A stretch of 64,000 bases of DNA, taken from NCBI GenBank assembly GCA_020721045.1, contig DYNN01000006.1:1-64000 (forward strand). The letters are read 5' to 3'. The first letter of the stretch is position 1. Each line of letters opens with the position of its first letter. The stretch comes from Thiomargarita sp. (GTDB lineage: Bacteria; Pseudomonadota; Gammaproteobacteria; Beggiatoales; Beggiatoaceae). The notes under the pieces are model-generated. The model had not been told where the DNA came from and made no database searches. It saw nothing but the letters and a program-made list of their open reading frames with translations. Below are positions 60,264 through 64,000 of this stretch, piece after piece. A program made the translations under genes and the position numbers.

Positions 60264-61268
60264 ATGATTTTTATCCTCATAATAATTACTTTTCTGCTGT
60301 CTGCGCGATTAACTCATTATTTTAGTCATTCTAAAACAGTTTTATATCGCGTTGATGAACCTAATTTACGCTCTTTACACCAACAGCCAACCCCGTTAAA
60401 TGGGGGAATTGCTATTTTAACTGCTTATTTTATCAATAGCCTAATACTCAGCGGATTATCTGCTTTTTTCTTCCCAATTATATGGATTATAATCAGTTGT
60501 TTAGCGATTGCTATTGTTTCATTTATTGATGATTGCTACACAATTTCAGCATTACCACGTTTAATCACTCATTTTCTTGCTGCACTATTATTTTTATGGC
60601 AGACAGATTTATGGCTTACACAACTGCCTTTTTTATCTTGGAATATGCCAAATAGTTTAAAAATCATCATTTCATTACTATTTATCGTTTGGATGGTCAA
60701 TTTATATAATTTTATGGATGGAATGGACGGATTTGCGGGCGGTATGGCGATTATTGGCTTTGGTACTTTTGCACTATTAGGTGGGTTATCACAACAATGG
60801 TTATTTATGTATTTCAATCTATTACTTGTCATGGCTTGTAGCGGATTTTTGTTATTTAACTTTCCTCCGGCTCAAATTTTCATGGGTGATGTGGGTTCAT
60901 CCAGTTTAGGGTTTTTAGCCGCTACATTTAGTTTATGGGGAGAGCATTTGCACATTTTTCCACTGTGGATAGCGTTACTTATTTTCTCCCCATTTATTAT
61001 AGATGCCACTGTCACTTTATTAAAACGCTTGATACACAAGGAAAAATTTTGGTTACCCCATAAATCTCATTATTATCAACGTTTAGTACAACTAGGTTGG
61101 GGACATAAACGCACTGTTTTATGGGAATATAGTTTAATGTTTGCCTGTAGTATTTCCGCCATTATAGCAATGAAATTACCCATTGTTGGGCAACTCACGT
61201 TATTAATAATTTGGGGTATTATTTATTCGATAATCATGTATTTTATTGATGAAAGAAATAAAAACTAA
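60264..61268 (+). CDS. GT4 undecaprenyl-phosphate sugar-phosphate transferase (WecA/WbpL-like)
   Basis: 334 residues, about ten membrane helices, of the MraY/WecA/WbpL family that attaches the first sugar-1-phosphate to undecaprenyl phosphate. Visible are VDEPNLRSLHQQPTPLNGG (family motif near the N-terminus), the Asp pair in SFIDDCYTIS, the Mg-binding LYNFMDGMDGFAGG, and FMGDVGSSSLGF. The HKEKFWLPHKSHYYQRL loop is like the carbohydrate-recognition loop of WbpL rather than MraY. With the upstream SDR gene it probably starts an O-antigen or other surface glycan. Confidence 0.88.
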   Translation: MIFILIIITFLLSARLTHYFSHSKTVLYRVDEPNLRSLHQQPTPLNGGIAILTAYFINSLILSGLSAFFFPIIWIIISCLAIAIVSFIDDCYTISALPRLITHFLAALLFLWQTDLWLTQLPFLSWNMPNSLKIIISLLFIVWMVNLYNFMDGMDGFAGGMAIIGFGTFALLGGLSQQWLFMYFNLLLVMACSGFLLFNFPPAQIFMGDVGSSSLGFLAATFSLWGEHLHIFPLWIALLIFSPFIIDATVTLLKRLIHKEKFWLPHKSHYYQRLVQLGWGHKRTVLWEYSLMFACSISAIIAMKLPIVGQLTLLIIWGIIYSIIMYFIDERNKN

Positions 61269-61285
61269 ATAGCGGAAAATCTCAA

Positions 61286-64000
61286 TTACGTATCTTTCTT
61301 GGTTTCTTCGTTTGTATCGGGGGCATTACCATCGATTTCGTCAGATTTCAAATTTGATTTGAGTCGAATGCCGCGACGAGTCGATTTTCTTTTTTGCTTC
61401 CTTGTATTAGCTGTTGGAGACGATTCAGAAGTCGGTTCAATTTCCTGTTCATCATTATCTACAGCTTCATCATCACTGCTTTCTTTATCGTCAACAATAG
61501 GTGCATTAGGATCGAGGCGTCCCATTGATTCAGCCGTCAAAGTCGGTTGCTCTTTTACCAGCACCGCCGGTACAGAAGGCATTTCAGCCTCCATAAGCGG
61601 TGCAGACACTTTTATAGTAATTGATTGATTTTCAGCAGGTAAATCAATTTCTACTGCAGGCATTTCTGCCTGTGTTTTAGTAGAAGTTTGATTTGACGGT
61701 TTATCTTCTGTTGATACTGTTTCTTTAGTAGTTGATTCTGGTGCAACTGTCGCCTCATTGCTCGGTTTTGTAGGCGTGGGTGGTGTAGGTGGTGGTGAAC
61801 TGCCACCTGATGAGGGTGGTGGCGAACGACGAAAACCAGCGGTTAATTTATGCCAAATGCCAACAATTAAACTCCATAACAATATAAAAATACCGCGTAT
61901 TATGTAGTATATCATCTGACTTGCATTGATTAACCAAAAAATAAAGCCCAATGCCTTACTCCACAAAATCAACCATAGTGGCATTCTATTATCGGGTTCA
62001 TCGTTAGCAAGACGTTTGTAACTACCGTCAGTAAATTCATCATCAACATCACAAACATGGGTGCATAATGCTTTGGTGCCCGCACTGATACATCCTAAAG
62101 GAATGACTACCAAGGTGAGAACTGTAGAAACTAATACACCAAATAGTAGTGAAATTGCCATGCCTTGGAAGATTGGATCAAATAAAATCACCATAGAACC
62201 AGCTACGAGTGCTAATGCAGTGATCATAATTGGGCGTGTTCTAGTTTTACAAGCTAAAATCACTGCATTACGTAAAGAAGTGCCTTGTTGTAATTCGTGA
62301 ATCGAGTAATCGACTAACAAAATCGAATTTCTTACAATAATACCCGCTAACGCGATCCAACCAATCATGGATGTTGCGGTAAATTCTGCGCCAAGTAACC
62401 AGTGTCCGGGAATAATACCTAATAAAGTCAACGGAATAGGTAGCATAATAATCGCGGGCGCAACAAAATTACCAAATAACCAGACAACTAAAATATAAAT
62501 TAATACCATGGCAACCATGAATGCAGCACCCATATCACGGAAAGTTTCATAAGTAACCGTCCATTCACCAGACCATTCAAAACCTGAAACACCACTGCTA
62601 GCCGGTGGACCCAAGTAGCGATCGCATAATGGCACAACGTAGAAATGTGTTTTACAACCCGCTTCCATGAGTTTCACGCCATCGGGTGTCACGTAATCTT
62701 TTAAAATACTTTCAATTTCACGCATTCCATAAATTGGTGCACCTAAGCGATATTCATTGTTTCCTTCGTAAATACCAATAGAATCAGCCACTACGTATTC
62801 AACAGGGCGTAAATCTTTTTGATAAATGATAGGGTCTATTTTTACTCGCACAAAACTACCCAATTCTGCTAAAGGCACAGTGCCTCCCGTTGAGCTTGGG
62901 ATAGGCAAATCATATAATGAATTCAGTTGTGAACGTTCGGCTATTGGTGCTTGCATGATAATATAAGTGGGTTCTAGCGTGCTAGTTTTGACATCTCCCA
63001 ATTTAAAATCACCTAACGCCATTGATAAATTACTATTGATAGTATCTACTGCAATACCACGTCGCACGGCTTTTTCCATATCAACTTCAAATCGCCAAAA
63101 TTCGTGCAATATATTCATTTTATCATCCATGTCAACCATATAGTTGTCAACGTCTGCTAAAATTTCTCCTTGTTCAAAGGCTTGAGTCATCGTTTGCGCA
63201 ACAAGGCGACGGGTTTCTTCATTGGGTCCATAAATTTCTGCAACGATCGATTGTAAAACCGGTGGACCAGGTGGCATTTCAACGACAGTTAATTTAACCG
63301 GTACGTCTTTTAACATTTCGTTTAACATGCGCCGTGCTTCAGTGGCAATTTGATGGCTGCTATGATGACGACGATCTTTTTTATCTTTTAATTGAACATG
63401 AATATCTGCTTGCCAAGGTTGGTTGCGTAAGTAATAATGACGTACCATACCATTAAAATCAAAAGGTTGTGATGTGCCCACATAAGTTTGCATTGCGGTG
63501 ACTTCTGGAATTTCACGTAATTTTCTAGCAATTGTGTGTGTCAAATTAGTGGTATCAAACAGAGAGGTGCCTTCTGGCATATTAATAAATACGTTAAATT
63601 CTGGTTTATTATCTAAAGGCAACATTTTGACTTCAACTGCTTTAAAATAAAACATTGAGCAGGCAGCAATAAAAGCGGCAATGAGAGATAATAAAAATGC
63701 ACTGCCTATCAAACGGTTAGTAAATAATGGCGGTAAAATGCGACGAAATAACCTTTCTAGTTTTTGACTTTGTGCATGTTCTTTCTTTTCTACTTTGTGT
63801 AAACCTTGTAGTGAAGGTTTGAACCGCATGGCTAACCAAGGCGTGAAGATAAAAGCCGCAAATAAGGAAAATATCATAGCAACCGATCCCAACGCAGGAA
63901 TTGGCTCCATGTAAGGGCCCATCATGCCAGAGACAAAACCCATGGGTAGTAAAGCTGCAACGACGGTAAATGTGGCTAAAATGGTAGGATTTCCCACTTC
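61286..64000 (-). CDS. RND-family efflux permease, 5' end outside window, with long C-terminal tail
   Basis: The frame is open to the window edge, so the N-terminal part is missing. The visible part begins in the PTILATFTVVAALLPMGFVSG region after TM4, carries the second periplasmic half and TM7-TM12 (SMIGWIALAGIIVRNSILLVDY, TRTRPIMITALAL), and matches proton-driven RND pumps of the broad AcrB/multidrug type. After the normal end of the last helix (near 62080) there are about 264 more residues: two extra hydrophobic helices (WSKALGFIFWLI and YYIIRGIFILLWSLIVGIW), a Pro/Ser/Thr stretch, and a mixed-charge tail with KQKRKSTRRG. That tail is unusual. It is convergent with the GT4 gene. Confidence 0.85.
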   Translation of the reverse strand, partial: EVGNPTILATFTVVAALLPMGFVSGMMGPYMEPIPALGSVAMIFSLFAAFIFTPWLAMRFKPSLQGLHKVEKKEHAQSQKLERLFRRILPPLFTNRLIGSAFLLSLIAAFIAACSMFYFKAVEVKMLPLDNKPEFNVFINMPEGTSLFDTTNLTHTIARKLREIPEVTAMQTYVGTSQPFDFNGMVRHYYLRNQPWQADIHVQLKDKKDRRHHSSHQIATEARRMLNEMLKDVPVKLTVVEMPPGPPVLQSIVAEIYGPNEETRRLVAQTMTQAFEQGEILADVDNYMVDMDDKMNILHEFWRFEVDMEKAVRRGIAVDTINSNLSMALGDFKLGDVKTSTLEPTYIIMQAPIAERSQLNSLYDLPIPSSTGGTVPLAELGSFVRVKIDPIIYQKDLRPVEYVVADSIGIYEGNNEYRLGAPIYGMREIESILKDYVTPDGVKLMEAGCKTHFYVVPLCDRYLGPPASSGVSGFEWSGEWTVTYETFRDMGAAFMVAMVLIYILVVWLFGNFVAPAIIMLPIPLTLLGIIPGHWLLGAEFTATSMIGWIALAGIIVRNSILLVDYSIHELQQGTSLRNAVILACKTRTRPIMITALALVAGSMVILFDPIFQGMAISLLFGVLVSTVLTLVVIPLGCISAGTKALCTHVCDVDDEFTDGSYKRLANDEPDNRMPLWLILWSKALGFIFWLINASQMIYYIIRGIFILLWSLIVGIWHKLTAGFRRSPPPSSGGSSPPPTPPTPTKPSNEATVAPESTTKETVSTEDKPSNQTSTKTQAEMPAVEIDLPAENQSITIKVSAPLMEAEMPSVPAVLVKEQPTLTAESMGRLDPNAPIVDDKESSDDEAVDNDEQEIEPTSESSPTANTRKQKRKSTRRGIRLKSNLKSDEIDGNAPDTNEETKKDT

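Overview
The window is AT-rich chromosomal DNA from a Gram-negative bacterium. Several gene neighbourhoods are typical of Gammaproteobacteria: hfq-hflX-hflK-hflC-(DUF2065)-hisZ-purA, ftsQ-ftsA-ftsZ-lpxC followed by dciA and an M23 peptidase, and comEC next to a DUF2062 gene. Low G+C, dispersed palindromic repeats, a LEPR-XLL-type giant protein and TPR-linked NTPases suggest a filamentous sulfur bacterium of the Thiotrichales (Beggiatoa/Thioploca/Thiomargarita-like). That assignment is inference; no marker gene in the window settles it.

Layout. 1-5.9 kb: a DUF29 remnant ending in a palindromic repeat, argG, a free-standing CZB zinc-binding protein, a small exosortase-H-like protein, comEC and a DUF2062 membrane protein. 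5.9-16.8 kb (mostly minus strand): the hfq/hflXKC/DUF2065/hisZ/purA operon, interrupted between hflC and DUF2065 by a two-gene ATPase plus PD-(D/E)XK-like cassette, then an orphan Cache-HAMP histidine kinase. 16.8-17.5 kb: a repeat-rich non-coding stretch carrying the probable promoter of the giant gene. 17.5-39.9 kb: one uninterrupted 7455-codon gene built from DUF11-type and about 39 SdrD_B-type modules, a Pro/Gly/Asn tandem repeat and a unique C-terminal domain. 40.0-42.3 kb: serC-serA. 42.3-44.9 kb: REP-like hairpins around a possible RAYT transposase remnant, then an overlapping AAA/STAND-like ATPase plus TPR-protein pair, closed by another palindromic repeat. 44.9-48.5 kb: a TauE/SafE-family membrane protein, mltD and psd. 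48.8-57.0 kb: ftsQAZ, lpxC, dciA, an M23 peptidase and dsbD. 57.0-64 kb: moxR, bioF, an SDR/GT4 pair for surface glycan synthesis, and the C-terminal part of an RND efflux pump with an unusual tail.

Most genes serve housekeeping: amino-acid and purine synthesis, cell division, envelope assembly, protein quality control and disulfide chemistry. The accessory signal lies in four places: (1) the ATPase/nuclease-like pair inside the hfl operon, a candidate defence module; (2) the ATPase/TPR pair beside mobile-element debris; (3) the giant modular surface protein, whose repeats are still being homogenised (273 bp identical between copies 660 bp apart); and (4) families of short palindromic repeats in intergenic DNA. 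No rRNA, tRNA, CRISPR array or intact insertion sequence was seen.
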